In this document: positions 8,194 through 17,288 of the stretch, piece by piece | How the letters are laid out: every line of letters begins with the position of its first letter | Position numbering within the stretch: position 1 is the stretch's first letter | Origin: an uncultured Bacteroides sp. | Lineage (GTDB): Bacteria > Bacteroidota > Bacteroidia > Bacteroidales > Bacteroidaceae | DNA length: 64,000 nucleotides | NCBI RefSeq assembly: GCF_963677685.1 | Contig: NZ_OY782186.1 | Coordinates: 372,001 to 436,000 of the forward strand | Reading direction: 5' to 3' | Notes under the pieces: model-generated | Databases searched by the model: none | Told to the model about the DNA's origin: nothing | What the model saw: only the letters and a program-made list of their open reading frames with translations | Translations under genes and position numbers: made by a program

Positions 8194-9195
8194 TTAGTTA
8201 TTTATCAGTTTCATGGAATTTTCGTTATACCGTTCGCCGATATGCGGGTAGCGCTTGAGGAGCGCCTCGATGGCTGCCAGATCAGTTGCATCCAAACTTA
8301 CCGCTATCGCACCGGCATTTTCTTCTAGGTATTTGCGTCTTTTGGTTCCGGGTATCGGAATGATGTTATCTCCCTGTGCCAGCACCCAGGCTAAAGCCAA
8401 TTGAGCAGGTGTACAGTTTTTCTTTTCCGCCAAAAGGGCAAACTCGTTTACCAGCCGGGTATTATTTTCCATATATTCCTGTTGGTAGCGGGGCAAACTT
8501 CTCCTGAAATCAGATTCAGCCAGAGTGTCTATCGTGATTGTATTGGTGACCAAGCCACGAGCTAGCGGTGAGTAAGGCACCAGGCTGATGCCCAGCTCGC
8601 GGGTGGTTTGCAATATCTCTTTCTCTACATCCCTTGAGAGCAAAGAATATTCGGTCTGAAGAGCGGCTATGGGGTGTACCGTATATGCTTTGCGGATAGA
8701 TGCCGGCGAAGCCTCACTGAGTCCCAAGTAGCGAACTTTTCCTTCTTTGACTAATTCAGCCATTGCTCCCACAGTCTCTTCGATCGGCACATTCGGGTCA
8801 ATGCGATGGGCATAATAGAGATCGATAGTGTCAATCTTGAGGCGTCGCAGACTTTGTTCTACTGCCTTTTTCACCCAAGCAGGTGAACCATCAAAGTACG
8901 TCTCTACGGAGCCACTGGCTCTTGCAATCCCGTCTTTAAATCTGAAACCGAATTTGGTAGCAATGAATACTTTATCCCTGTTTGGCACCAGCACTTTCGA
9001 GATCAATTCCTCATTGGCTCCGTTGGCATACATGTCGGAGGTATCCCAAAAATTGATCCCAAGGTCGAGTGCTTTCTCCAAAGTAGCAATACTCTCTTTA
9101 TCATTTGTTGGACCATAAGCAAAACTCATTCCCATGCAGCCAAGGCCGATAGCCGATAGGTGCTCATCTGTTTTTCCTAATTTTCTGTATTCCAT
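8194..9195 (-). CDS. Aldo/keto reductase
   Basis: This 333-residue NADPH-dependent oxidoreductase has the AKR fold. The catalytic Asp and Tyr are in DTSDMYANG, the Lys in ATKFGF and the His in YYAHRID. The C-terminal [15 protein letters not shown] segment is the cofactor phosphate-binding part typical of the IolS/YajO-like class. The substrate is not predictable. An AraC-type regulator lies upstream on the same strand (81-bp gap) and may control it. A -7 element is at 9218-9225. Confidence 0.93.
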   Translation of the reverse strand: MEYRKLGKTDEHLSAIGLGCMGMSFAYGPTNDKESIATLEKALDLGINFWDTSDMYANGANEELISKVLVPNRDKVFIATKFGFRFKDGIARASGSVETYFDGSPAWVKKAVEQSLRRLKIDTIDLYYAHRIDPNVPIEETVGAMAELVKEGKVRYLGLSEASPASIRKAYTVHPIAALQTEYSLLSRDVEKEILQTTRELGISLVPYSPLARGLVTNTITIDTLAESDFRRSLPRYQQEYMENNTRLVNEFALLAEKKNCTPAQLALAWVLAQGDNIIPIPGTKRRKYLEENAGAIAVSLDATDLAAIEALLKRYPHIGERYNENSMKLINN

Positions 9196-9217
9196 AATTT
9201 CAACTATTTGTTGTATG

Positions 9218-9225
9218 CAAAAGTA
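9218..9225 (-). promoter_or_regulatory. -7 element for the aldo/keto reductase
   Basis: Minus-strand TACTTTTG, exact TAnnTTTG, 22 nt upstream of the ATG at 9195. Confidence 0.55.
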
Positions 9226-9276
9226 GAAATAGCAAAAAGGAATGATTTATAACAATCAAACAGAAAGTTATAGTAT

Positions 9277-10185
9277 TCAAATATTAGAATGACGCACCTG
9301 ACTGGGGGATGTGCCTGTATGCTTCTTGAAGAATAGGGTAAAATAAGAAGGGTATTCAAATCCTAGGCTATAGGCTATTTCGGAAACGCTCCAATCGGTA
9401 TGTAGTAGTAATGCTCTTGCCTCCTTAGCGATGCGTGCGGCTATATGCTCTGAAGTGGTTTTACCGGTAATCTCTTTTACCGAACGGTTGAGGTGGTTTA
9501 CGTGTACGGATAAAGATTGTGCAAAGTCAGTCGGTGTTTTTAGTTGCAAAGTAAAACCAGGGGAGTCAATCGGGAACTGTCGTTCTAACAATTCCACGAA
9601 CAGCCCTGACACTCTTGTCGAACCATTAGAGTAGCTGCTGAAATTGGCAGCAGGATCAGCTTTCAGCGCTTCATGGATGAGCAGATGAAGGTAGCTGCGC
9701 AGAATGTCATATTTGTGTGCGTAGGTAGATTGCATCTCCCGAATCATCTTTTGGTAAATGGAAGAAATTTCGTCTATCTGTGCTTCATCGGGAAAGAAAA
9801 TAGGATTGGCGCCAATCTTAAACAGAGGGGAATCCTGCAAGCTGTTCACTCGCTCGCTGTGCTGTATGAAAGCTTCGGTAAACAGACAGTACCATCCAGA
9901 CTGTTCCTTGGATTGAATTTCCCATGAATAAGGTACAAAAGGATTGGAAAATAATACGGCAGGACGGTCTATTTGTACCCATTTATCTGCATAAAATATT
10001 TTTCCTGTACCGATGATGAGGCTTACCTTATAGAAGTCACGACGGCTGTAAGGCGAAGCAGCTGAACAGGTATCACGTGCGAAAATATTTATATGTCCCA
10101 TGCCGGAACTTTCCAAGGGAACACATGTTGGGGCATGATCTGGCAATTTTTTATAAAAATCGGTAACATTTTCCATAACGCTCAT
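9277..10185 (-). CDS. AraC-family transcriptional regulator
   Basis: This 302-residue regulator has an N-terminal cupin-like sensor (about residues 20-160) and a C-terminal double helix-turn-helix (about 205-300). The DNA-binding part shows FAQSLSVHVNHLNRSVKEITG for the first helix pair and SVSEIAYSLGFEYPSYFTLFFKK-type spacing for the second, ending GTSPSQVRHS. It lies just upstream of the aldo/keto reductase in the same direction, a pairing common for regulators of such reductases. The effector is unknown. Confidence 0.93.
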   Translation of the reverse strand: MSVMENVTDFYKKLPDHAPTCVPLESSGMGHINIFARDTCSAASPYSRRDFYKVSLIIGTGKIFYADKWVQIDRPAVLFSNPFVPYSWEIQSKEQSGWYCLFTEAFIQHSERVNSLQDSPLFKIGANPIFFPDEAQIDEISSIYQKMIREMQSTYAHKYDILRSYLHLLIHEALKADPAANFSSYSNGSTRVSGLFVELLERQFPIDSPGFTLQLKTPTDFAQSLSVHVNHLNRSVKEITGKTTSEHIAARIAKEARALLLHTDWSVSEIAYSLGFEYPSYFTLFFKKHTGTSPSQVRHSNI

Positions 10186-10369
10186 ATTCTGTATTTATAG
10201 TATTCAAACATTTACTCAATCGCTTGTGTTCAGCAAATCGTTTGTTCTTTCACCAAATTTATCAATATTTAGGACTATGTATTTGAAAGCCTATTTGCTT
10301 ATTTTTATTCTTTATGATTCGGCTCGTTTTTTGAATAATAGTATTATGACAGAAAATATTTATTTTATC

Positions 10370-10377
10370 TATCTTTG
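10370..10377 (+). promoter_or_regulatory. -7 element for the GNAT acetyltransferase
   Basis: TATCTTTG, exact TAnnTTTG. Transcription would start near 10384, which supports the ATG at 10417 as start and excludes little else; the GTG at 10393 is too close. Confidence 0.6.
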
Positions 10378-10416
10378 CATGTTTTATGATTAGTGTATTA
10401 CTTTAACAAAAGAAGT

Positions 10417-10917
10417 ATGAAAATCAGAGAAGTATCTTTGAATGATGCTAAGGTGTTGAGTGAGATTTACAATTACTACATAGAACATACGGCAATAACT
10501 TTTGAAACAAGTCCCTTATCTGAAAAAGAAATGGGAGAACGTATCAAAAGTCTTACAGAGTCTAGGCAGCCTTATTATGTGGGTGAATTGAATGGTAAAG
10601 TGGTGGGGTATTATTATATGCATCAATGGAATGCTCGTTGCGCATATGCCTGCACAAAGGAGGTCACGGTATATCTTGATAAGGACTATACAGGGAGAGG
10701 GTTGGGATCCTTGCTTTATAAGCATATGCTTGAACGAGTAGACAGGGAGCGTACGCATATATTGCTTGCAGGTATTTGTATTCCTAACGAGAGCAGTGTG
10801 CGTTTGCATGAAAAATTCGGATTTGTACAGGTATCTCACATGAAGGAGGTAGGGAAGAAGTTCGGAGAGTGGAGAGATGTAGGGCACTGGACTTTACTTC
10901 TGAATGATGAAAAATAG
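10417..10917 (+). CDS. GNAT-family N-acetyltransferase, phosphinothricin-acetyltransferase-like
   Basis: This 166-residue protein (from ATG 10417) has the GNAT fold with the acetyl-CoA pyrophosphate loop in YTGRGLGSLLYKHM and the family pattern of PAT/YncA-like enzymes (EIYNYYIEHTAITFET near the N-terminus, GVG-like IPNESSVRLHEKFGF near the C-terminus). It acetylates an amino group of a small molecule, possibly a methionine analogue or toxic amino acid derivative. It is monocistronic, ending in a strong hairpin terminator. Confidence 0.9.
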   Translation: MKIREVSLNDAKVLSEIYNYYIEHTAITFETSPLSEKEMGERIKSLTESRQPYYVGELNGKVVGYYYMHQWNARCAYACTKEVTVYLDKDYTGRGLGSLLYKHMLERVDRERTHILLAGICIPNESSVRLHEKFGFVQVSHMKEVGKKFGEWRDVGHWTLLLNDEK

Positions 10918-10970
10918 AAAATCCTCTGATTGCAATCTTCTATTAGATTTGCAATCAGAGGATTTTTTTA
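10918..10970 (+). terminator. Rho-independent terminator after the acetyltransferase
   Basis: An 18-bp perfect inverted repeat (arms 10918-10935 and 10949-10966, core ATCCTCTGATTGCAA) starts right after the stop codon and is followed by a T run. Confidence 0.85.
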
Positions 10971-11030
10971 CTTTATAAGCGTTCTAAATATTACTTCCGA
11001 TTTCCAAAAGAGATGTTATAGGTCTGATTC

Positions 11031-12215
11031 TTAAAGAATAGACTTGGCAATACCCATCTCTAATCCTCGAAGTTCTGCAAGTCCTCTGAGGCGGCCGATG
11101 CAGGAGTAGCCGGGATTGGTTTTCTTTTTCAGGTCGTCTATCATCTGATGTCCGTGATCGGGACGCATGGCGATGGATACTTGCCGACGCTGTTGTAGTT
11201 CCAGAAAAGCCTTCATCACATGATACATATCAACATCACCTTCTAAGTGATTAGCTTCGTAGAAATTGCCCTCTTCATCGCGTTTTGTGCTCCGGAAATG
11301 TACAAAGTTGATGCGGTCTCCAAAGGTTTTCATCATCGCTTCGAGGTCATTGCTACTGCTTACACCTAGTGAACCTGTGCAGAGACAAAGTCCGTTGGAC
11401 TCGTTGGGTACAGCGTCAATTAATGCTTGAAAATCAGCCGCAGAGCTCATGATACGTGGCAATCCAAGGATGGAGCAAGGGGGGTCGTCGGGGTGAATGA
11501 CGAGTTTTACGCCAGCTTCATCTGCCACAGGGGCTATCTGTTGCAGAAAGTAAATCAGATTGGCACGCAGCTTGTCTGCATTGATGTTCTGGTATCTATC
11601 CAACTCTTGTTGAAATTGCTTTAGAGTAAAGCTCTCCTCCGAACCAGGTAGTCCGGCGATCATATTGCGTATAAGGAGTAGCCTGTCGGCCTCGTTCATC
11701 TGGTCAAAGCGTGCTTTGGCTTTGCTCTTTTCGGCATCGCTATACTCAGCTTCTGCTCCCGGACGTTTCAATAGGAAGAGGTCGAATGCGACGAAGGCAG
11801 CTCGCTCAAAGCGAAGAGCACGTGAACCGTCGGGCAACTCGTAAGCTAAGTTGGTACGTGTCCAATCTAGTACAGGCATAAAGTTGTAGGTCACGATGTT
11901 TACACCACATTTGCCAAGATTACGCAAACTCTCTTTATAATTGTCGATATATCGTTGGAAGTCTCCTGTTTGGGTTTTGATATATTCATGTACTGGAACA
12001 CTTTCTACCACCGACCATGTGAGCCCTACGGATTCGATGAGTTCCTTGCGTTTCATGATTTCTTCTACTGTCCAGACTTCTCCGTTGGGGATGTGATGGA
12101 GGGCATTGACAACACCCGTTGCTCCGGACTGTTTGATATCCCATAGGCTGACGAGGTCATTGGGACCGTACCAGCGCCAGGTTTGTTCGCTTAAATAAAT
12201 TGATTTATCTTTCAT
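11031..12215 (-). CDS. uxuA: Mannonate dehydratase
   Basis: This 394-residue enzyme (start ATG 12215, [20 protein letters not shown]) dehydrates D-mannonate to 2-keto-3-deoxygluconate in hexuronate breakdown. The family core is clear: [52 protein letters not shown] and [10 protein letters not shown] provide the metal-binding His, Cys and Asp. A longer in-frame extension to 12257 exists but runs into the interspersed repeat and is not conserved in type. The mannonate-forming SDR lies 238 bp upstream on the same strand, so the two form a pathway unit. Confidence 0.96.
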   Translation of the reverse strand: MKDKSIYLSEQTWRWYGPNDLVSLWDIKQSGATGVVNALHHIPNGEVWTVEEIMKRKELIESVGLTWSVVESVPVHEYIKTQTGDFQRYIDNYKESLRNLGKCGVNIVTYNFMPVLDWTRTNLAYELPDGSRALRFERAAFVAFDLFLLKRPGAEAEYSDAEKSKAKARFDQMNEADRLLLIRNMIAGLPGSEESFTLKQFQQELDRYQNINADKLRANLIYFLQQIAPVADEAGVKLVIHPDDPPCSILGLPRIMSSAADFQALIDAVPNESNGLCLCTGSLGVSSSNDLEAMMKTFGDRINFVHFRSTKRDEEGNFYEANHLEGDVDMYHVMKAFLELQQRRQVSIAMRPDHGHQMIDDLKKKTNPGYSCIGRLRGLAELRGLEMGIAKSIL

Positions 12216-12238
12216 TATTTTATTTAGTTTAATATTCT

Positions 12239-12440
12239 TTCTTTTGCCTTGACGCAAAAGAAAGAACCAAAGAAAAAGTCAAGGCTTCTTGTGCGGAGCT
12301 ACTACGGTGTGGCTCTCCGCTACAAGCGATAAAACTCGCTTCGCTCAAACAGTATCGCTTGCTTTACGCTCCGTGCCCCGCCTCCGTTTTACGCTCTGCA
12401 CAAGAGGCCGGGCTTGGGAGGAGGAATCGCTTTGCTTCGC
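12239..12440. repeat. Probable Bacteroides interspersed intergenic repeat
   Basis: The spacer between the SDR gene and uxuA begins with a small hairpin (CTTTTGC CTTGAC GCAAAAG) followed by an unusual GC-rich segment full of short repeated words (cgcttcgctc, cgcttgctttacgctccg). Its composition differs from the neighbouring genes. It resembles the family of dispersed elements with a TTTTGCCTTGACGCAAAAG-type head that I recall from Bacteroides intergenic regions. No genome copies can be compared here. Confidence 0.6.
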
Positions 12441-12453
12441 TCGCTTCTTTATA

Positions 12454-13266
12454 TTACATGGCGAATGCGTTGAAGCCTCCGTCTACTACGGCAACGGTGC
12501 CGGTTACGAAGCTGGCTGCATCGCTGATTAGGTATTGGATCGTTCCGCAAAGTTCCTCAGCACGTCCCATACGTCCGAATGGAGTTTGGCGGATAACGGA
12601 TTGTCCGCGATCCGTATAAGTTCCGTCAGGGTTGGTGAGCAAGGTGCGGTTTTGTTCTGTCAGGAAGAAGCCTGGTGCGATGGCATTTACGCGGATACCT
12701 TCACCGAATTTGGTCGCAATTTCCGTTGCCATGAATTGAGTAAAGTTGGAGATACCTGCTTTGGCGGCGGCATATCCTGCTACTCGGGTCATGGGACGGA
12801 AGGCAGCCATTGATGAGAAGTTGACGATTGACCCCGATTTTTGTTCTACCATTGGTTTGAGGAATACTTGTGTAGGTAACACGGTTCCTGTAAGGTTCAG
12901 TTCCAGTACTTTTTGAAACTCGTTAACTTTGAGGTCGAAGAATGTACCTGTGGGGGCGATGGTCGCTCCCGGCATGTTTCCCCCGGCTGCATTGAGAAGA
13001 GTATCTACCCGTCCGTAGGCTTTGAGAATGTCTGCAAGGTTTTGCTCCAGAATGTTTTGATCGAGTACATCTGTTACCAAAAACATTGCTTCGCCTCCTT
13101 TGGCTTTTATTTCGGATACGATTTTGTCACCGACGTCTTTCTTGCGTCCCAAGATCACTATTTTAGCGCCCTCTTCTGCCAGATGAGCGGCGATTGCTTT
13201 TCCTAGAACACCTGTTCCACCAGTGATTACTATTACTTTGTCTTTTACGTTAAATAAATTTGCCAT
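12454..13266 (-). CDS. SDR-family D-mannonate oxidoreductase (fructuronate reductase)
   Basis: This 270-residue short-chain dehydrogenase has the cofactor motif TGGTGVLG (residues 15-22), NAAGG, the catalytic Ser in NFSSMAA and YAAAK with catalytic Tyr/Lys. The C-terminal GGFNAFAM ending and the adjacency to uxuA fit the SDR type that interconverts D-fructuronate and D-mannonate, replacing the classical UxuB. It is the upstream gene of the pair, with a -7 element at 13348-13355. Confidence 0.9.
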   Translation of the reverse strand: MANLFNVKDKVIVITGGTGVLGKAIAAHLAEEGAKIVILGRKKDVGDKIVSEIKAKGGEAMFLVTDVLDQNILEQNLADILKAYGRVDTLLNAAGGNMPGATIAPTGTFFDLKVNEFQKVLELNLTGTVLPTQVFLKPMVEQKSGSIVNFSSMAAFRPMTRVAGYAAAKAGISNFTQFMATEIATKFGEGIRVNAIAPGFFLTEQNRTLLTNPDGTYTDRGQSVIRQTPFGRMGRAEELCGTIQYLISDAASFVTGTVAVVDGGFNAFAM

Positions 13267-13347
13267 GATATTTAAATTTTAGAGTTATTCTTATTTGCTG
13301 AAAGTTTTTGAGCTTTCGTTAGTTACTTCATAAACGATTCATTCTTG

Positions 13348-13355
13348 CAAATGTA
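13348..13355 (-). promoter_or_regulatory. -7 element for the SDR-uxuA unit
   Basis: Minus-strand TACATTTG, exact TAnnTTTG, 81 nt upstream of the SDR start and immediately after the WbqC-like stop codon. Confidence 0.5.
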
Positions 13356-13356
13356 A

Positions 13357-13986
13357 TCATAAAGTTGGTAATACGAGCAAGCTTTCAGGTCCCATATTGA
13401 ATAAAAGGTCGATGATACTTAGATTGGGTAGAAAGCCGTGCCGGGATTCAAAGACCTGATAGTAAGGGGCAGCAATGAAATCTGGATCGGCGGTGACGAA
13501 CTCTTTTTTGGGATGGATGATTTCACGAAAATCATATTCATCGGGTGCAAACTCGGTTTTATATTCTGAAGTGCGCTGGATATGAGGTTGAAGATCTAAT
13601 AATCTGCATATAAGCTGGCATAATTCTTCGTTGAAATCAACCAAAAAGGTATATTCCTTTTCATAAAAAGGGCGCAGATCATCTTTGTAATATTCAAAGA
13701 AAGGCGTGTTATTATAAGCTGATTCGATGGCATTCCAATGCAGATGTTTCCAATTTCCATGGTCGGAAATACGAATATCTTTCATCGGACATTTTAATGA
13801 ATCAGGTCGTACGGTGGGGATGGAGAGTGTTTGTATGCCTTCGGGTCCGGCTATGTTGCAACGGTTGCGATAGGTCTGTTTGATGTAATGGTCGTGTTGC
13901 TCTACAAATATATTGTCGTACTGTAATAGCTTGCTATAATATTCTATGGGTGCCAGATAGGCGGAGCTTAAATAAATAGTTTTCAT
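13357..13986 (-). CDS. WbqC-like family protein
   Basis: This 209-residue protein has the features of the WbqC-like family: an N-terminal YLAPIEYYSKLL segment, a QTYRNRCNIAGPEG motif, the DHGNWKHLHWNAIESAYNNTPFF block and a C-terminal LSIIDLLFNMGPESL. Members occur in sugar-amine modification loci, but this copy is the last gene of a dapB-lepB-lepB operon, starting 10 bp after the second peptidase gene. The biochemical role is unknown. Confidence 0.85.
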   Translation of the reverse strand: MKTIYLSSAYLAPIEYYSKLLQYDNIFVEQHDHYIKQTYRNRCNIAGPEGIQTLSIPTVRPDSLKCPMKDIRISDHGNWKHLHWNAIESAYNNTPFFEYYKDDLRPFYEKEYTFLVDFNEELCQLICRLLDLQPHIQRTSEYKTEFAPDEYDFREIIHPKKEFVTADPDFIAAPYYQVFESRHGFLPNLSIIDLLFNMGPESLLVLPTL

Positions 13987-13996
13987 CTTTTTTGTT

Positions 13997-14941
13997 TTAA
14001 TGAATGGACGAAAAGAAGCGATTCCATCGATATCCTCTAAATGCTCCGGTATTTTCTTTTTTTGAGAACCAGATGAAAGAGGCTTTTCCTATGATATGAT
14101 CTTTGGGTACCAATCCGAAAAGGCGAGAATCGGCTAGATTGATGGAATTGTCGGAAGCCACCCAATAGTAGTTTTTACTAAAGTAACAATGCCGAGTAGA
14201 ACGACCGTCGACATAGAGTGTGTCGTTTATTACTTCGGCTTGTTTTCCTTCATGCAGCACTAAGGTATTGCGTAATAAAGTGATATTCCATGGAGTAACC
14301 TTTATAAATTTGCCTTTTCCTGGTATAACAAAAGGGTGCATCTCGTTTTTCCGTTTAGACTTTAGCGAGTGTATCCAACTTTGTTTTCCTAGTCCTAGAG
14401 CTTGTTGAAGCAGATAATATTCGTAGCGGCTGAAACTACGAACATTTTCTTTCTCGTTCTGTCCCATGAGCTGATTTCCTTCGATGGACAGCTTTGAAAG
14501 GAGTGAGTCTATTGATGATTCCTTTAGGCGTGGATAGACATAGAGTTGTTTCCCATCGGGAGGTGCTTGCTTGAGGGAAGAGACAGTGTTAAAGAGAGAA
14601 TCTGTTAGTAAGGTATCTCCTGGTACTCCGATACAGCGGCTTATGTAGATGCTTCTTTTATCAATGATAGGCTGTGTGGATTGTGCCGGATTGTTGAATA
14701 CGATAATTTGACCTCTCTTGACCGGTTTCTCCATCCAGCGATTGTAGGGTAGTAGGGACATAAACGGTAGGCGTAGACCATAACTCCATTTATTGACTAG
14801 TATTCGTTCTCCTTGGAAAAGAGAATTCTCCATTCCGGAGGAAGGGATGAGACAGGAAGTGAAGGCAAAATAGCGGAGCAGCAACGCTATTAGGGCTGCT
14901 CCGCTTAATAATATTATCCATTTGCCGGTTTCCCGTTTCAT
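13997..14941 (-). CDS. Signal peptidase I paralogue lacking both catalytic residues
   Basis: This 314-residue S26-family protein has one N-terminal membrane helix (residues 8-28). The normal box PSxSM reads PSSGMENSL, so the nucleophile position is Gly36, and the base Lys position in the xxKRxxGxPGD box reads IYISRCIGVPGD, giving Ser101. The GDNR box is WVASDNSINLADSR. Overall fold signatures are retained, so this looks like a pseudo-enzyme, perhaps a partner of the active LepB encoded 8 bp upstream in the same operon. It carries an insertion of about 100 residues between the base box and the GDN box. Gene and family are certain; inactivity is inferred. Confidence 0.9.
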   Translation of the reverse strand: MKRETGKWIILLSGAALIALLLRYFAFTSCLIPSSGMENSLFQGERILVNKWSYGLRLPFMSLLPYNRWMEKPVKRGQIIVFNNPAQSTQPIIDKRSIYISRCIGVPGDTLLTDSLFNTVSSLKQAPPDGKQLYVYPRLKESSIDSLLSKLSIEGNQLMGQNEKENVRSFSRYEYYLLQQALGLGKQSWIHSLKSKRKNEMHPFVIPGKGKFIKVTPWNITLLRNTLVLHEGKQAEVINDTLYVDGRSTRHCYFSKNYYWVASDNSINLADSRLFGLVPKDHIIGKASFIWFSKKENTGAFRGYRWNRFFSSIH

Positions 14942-14948
14942 TATTTAA

Positions 14949-16436
14949 TTAATTCACCCATTTGAAAATTCTGTTCCAACGTATTTTTCCATCAAACCAA
15001 CCACGGTCTTTGTCGAGAGATAGCCATACAACTATTGGTTTGCCCACGATGTGATCTTCTGGTACAAATCCCCAATAACGGGAGTCTGCAGAATTGTGAC
15101 GATTGTCACCCATCATCCAATAGTAATCCATTTTGAAGGTGTATTGGTTGGTTTTTACTCCGTTGATATAAATGCCGTCGTCTTTGACTTCTAATTTATT
15201 TCCTTCATAAGCGTGTATGCAGCGCTCATAAATGGCTAGATTATCCTCGGTGAGTGTAATTGTTGCTCCTTTTGAAGGTATCCAAATAGGTCCGTAGTTG
15301 TTGCGATTCCATTTAGTGTATAGATTTAGTGGGTATAGCTTGCCTGCATATTCTTCAGACTCCATTACAATCTTATAAATTAATTTCTTGTTAGCATTTA
15401 AGGTGTTGAGCATCTGTTTTGTCAACGGGAAATGATAAACGGGATTTAAAGCTCCTTGCGCATTTCTGCTATTGAGTCCCATCTGCAAAAGTTCCGGTTC
15501 CCATCCTTGATTATTGGTTATCATCATCTGGTCATCCTTGCTGATACCCAGTTCTCTTAACATTTCATCGGGGATATAAGGTCCTGTGGTTTGTACAAAG
15601 TAGTTGAATTGTACTCCTGGAGGATTTGGAGAAATTTTATTGTTAATGTACACTTGACCATCAACGATTTTGAGAGTATCTCCAGGTAATCCGAGGCAAC
15701 GTTTTACATAGTTTTCTCTGCGATCTACCGGTCGGTAAACAACCTCCCCGTATTTTTGGGGATTAGATAATATGAGTTTTCTACCAGCAGCGTAGTAGAG
15801 ATCGTAGACCGTGCGTTGTTCTTTGCGTGATAAGCTATCCATATTGATGCTGTTGGGATAGAATTGTTGTCCTTCTCGATAAGCTAACGAATAGAAATCT
15901 TCCGTTTGTTGATAATTGATTGCCACGGTATCTCCAGCTGGAAAATTGAAAACTACAATATCGTTGTGTTTTACTTTTCCAAGGCCTTTTACTCTTTTGT
16001 AATTCCAATGTGGCCATTCTATATATGATTTACAATTGAATATAGGTAGAGTGTGTTGTGCCAAAGGCATTGAGAGAGGAGTGTTTGGTACACGAGGACC
16101 GTAACTCATCTTGCTCACATATAGATAATCTCCTACTAAAAGTGATTTTTCCAAAGAGGAAGAGGGAATCTGATAGTTTTGGAAAATGTATATATTCACA
16201 AAGTAAACTGCCACGAGAGCAAAGAGGATGGCATCCACCCAGCTCATTACGCTACGAAAGAGAAGGTTTTCGGATTTACGCCAAAACGACCAAGGCACTT
16301 TCTTGGTGATGTAAGCATCGAAGATGAGAGGTAGGACGATCAATCCCAACCAACTTTGAACCCAAACAAGAAACAGCAGATACAGGGTAATAGCGATGCT
16401 GCACTTTATCCATTGGGTACGATTTGCTTTTTTCAT
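14949..16436 (-). CDS. lepB: Signal peptidase I
   Basis: This 495-residue S26 serine peptidase cleaves signal peptides at the outer face of the inner membrane. Two or three membrane segments lie at residues 12-40 and 66-86. The catalytic Ser94 is in PSSSLEKSL and the catalytic Lys245 in NYVKRCLGLPGD. The GDNRHNSADSRYWG box is near the C-terminus. It is much longer than E. coli LepB (324 residues) because of insertions around residues 170-235 and 280-400, as usual in Bacteroidetes. It sits in an operon between dapB (15 bp upstream) and an inactive paralogue (8 bp downstream). Confidence 0.96.
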   Translation of the reverse strand: MKKANRTQWIKCSIAITLYLLFLVWVQSWLGLIVLPLIFDAYITKKVPWSFWRKSENLLFRSVMSWVDAILFALVAVYFVNIYIFQNYQIPSSSLEKSLLVGDYLYVSKMSYGPRVPNTPLSMPLAQHTLPIFNCKSYIEWPHWNYKRVKGLGKVKHNDIVVFNFPAGDTVAINYQQTEDFYSLAYREGQQFYPNSINMDSLSRKEQRTVYDLYYAAGRKLILSNPQKYGEVVYRPVDRRENYVKRCLGLPGDTLKIVDGQVYINNKISPNPPGVQFNYFVQTTGPYIPDEMLRELGISKDDQMMITNNQGWEPELLQMGLNSRNAQGALNPVYHFPLTKQMLNTLNANKKLIYKIVMESEEYAGKLYPLNLYTKWNRNNYGPIWIPSKGATITLTEDNLAIYERCIHAYEGNKLEVKDDGIYINGVKTNQYTFKMDYYWMMGDNRHNSADSRYWGFVPEDHIVGKPIVVWLSLDKDRGWFDGKIRWNRIFKWVN

Positions 16437-16451
16437 TGTATTATAATTGTT

Positions 16452-17168
16452 TTAGTCATTCAAAAACGGAAATAAATCGCTCATGCCCAGGTAACCTTGC
16501 TTTTGGGCAGTATATTCAGCAGCCAATACAGCACCAAGTGCAAGCCCTTTACGGTTTTTTGCATCATGAGTAATGCTGATACTATCAGCTTCAGAGTCAT
16601 AACGAATAGTATGTATGCCACAAACTTCTCCTTCGCGGATAGAGTGAATACCTAGTTCGCCTGTATTTTTGGCTTCTTCCTTTACCCAATGATCTTTACG
16701 GTCAATATTGGCCAAAATATCTTCGGCTAATGTAATGGCTGTTCCGCTTGGAGCATCAAGTTTGTGTATATGGTGCGTTTCGCTCATAGAGATGTCATAA
16801 GCAGGAAATTGGTTCATTATTTGAGCCAAATACTTGTTTACAGCAGAGAAAACAGCGACTCCTAAGCTGAAATTAGAAGCCCAAAAAAGTGTTTTCCCTT
16901 CTTTGCGGCAAAGTTCTTTGATTTCTTCTCCGTGTTCGTCTATCCAACCAGTACTGCCTGAAACAAGCTTAACGTTGGCTGCAAAAGCCTTCATGTAATT
17001 TTGGTACGCCACCATCGGATTAGTGAATTCTATCGCTACATCGGCCGAACGAAAGGCGGGAGATTTGAAATCTTCCTGATTGTCGGCGTCAATGATGCAG
17101 ACAATTTCGTGTCCGCGGCTGAGGGCAATCTTTTCTATTTCTTTGCCCATTTTTCCGTAACCTATCAA
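16452..17168 (-). CDS. dapB: 4-hydroxy-tetrahydrodipicolinate reductase, start region disrupted
   Basis: This NAD(P)H-dependent reductase of lysine and diaminopimelate synthesis shows GYGKMG at the N-terminus, HHIHKLDAPSGTA in the active site and GEVCGIHTIRY. The continuous frame begins at a TTG (17168). The expected start, ATG at 17179, reads ATGAAATAGCATTG, where MKIALIG would need one more A (ATGAAAATAGCATTG). So the gene has lost one base of an A run or carries a sequencing error. With it restored the protein has 242 residues. It is the first gene of the dapB-lepB-lepB-wbqC operon. Its -7 element is at 17228-17235. Confidence 0.93.
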   Translation of the reverse strand: MIGYGKMGKEIEKIALSRGHEIVCIIDADNQEDFKSPAFRSADVAIEFTNPMVAYQNYMKAFAANVKLVSGSTGWIDEHGEEIKELCRKEGKTLFWASNFSLGVAVFSAVNKYLAQIMNQFPAYDISMSETHHIHKLDAPSGTAITLAEDILANIDRKDHWVKEEAKNTGELGIHSIREGEVCGIHTIRYDSEADSISITHDAKNRKGLALGAVLAAEYTAQKQGYLGMSDLFPFLND

Positions 17169-17227
17169 TGCTATTTCATTGTTATTTATGATTTGTAGTA
17201 TATAATCTTTTCGACAAATAATTGACG

Positions 17228-17235
17228 CAAAGATA
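17228..17235 (-). promoter_or_regulatory. -7 element for the dapB operon
   Basis: Minus-strand TATCTTTG, exact TAnnTTTG. The predicted transcript start is about 40 nt before the intended dapB ATG at 17179. Confidence 0.65.
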
Positions 17236-17256
17236 ATTATTTAGATGGTAAGTTAT

Positions 17257-17264
17257 TACTTTTG
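17257..17264 (+). promoter_or_regulatory. -7 element for the DUF2851 gene
   Basis: TACTTTTG, exact TAnnTTTG, divergent from the dapB promoter. It places transcription start near 17270, favouring the ATG at 17289. Confidence 0.6.
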
Positions 17265-17288
17265 CAGTATATTAACGCCCTGTTAACA

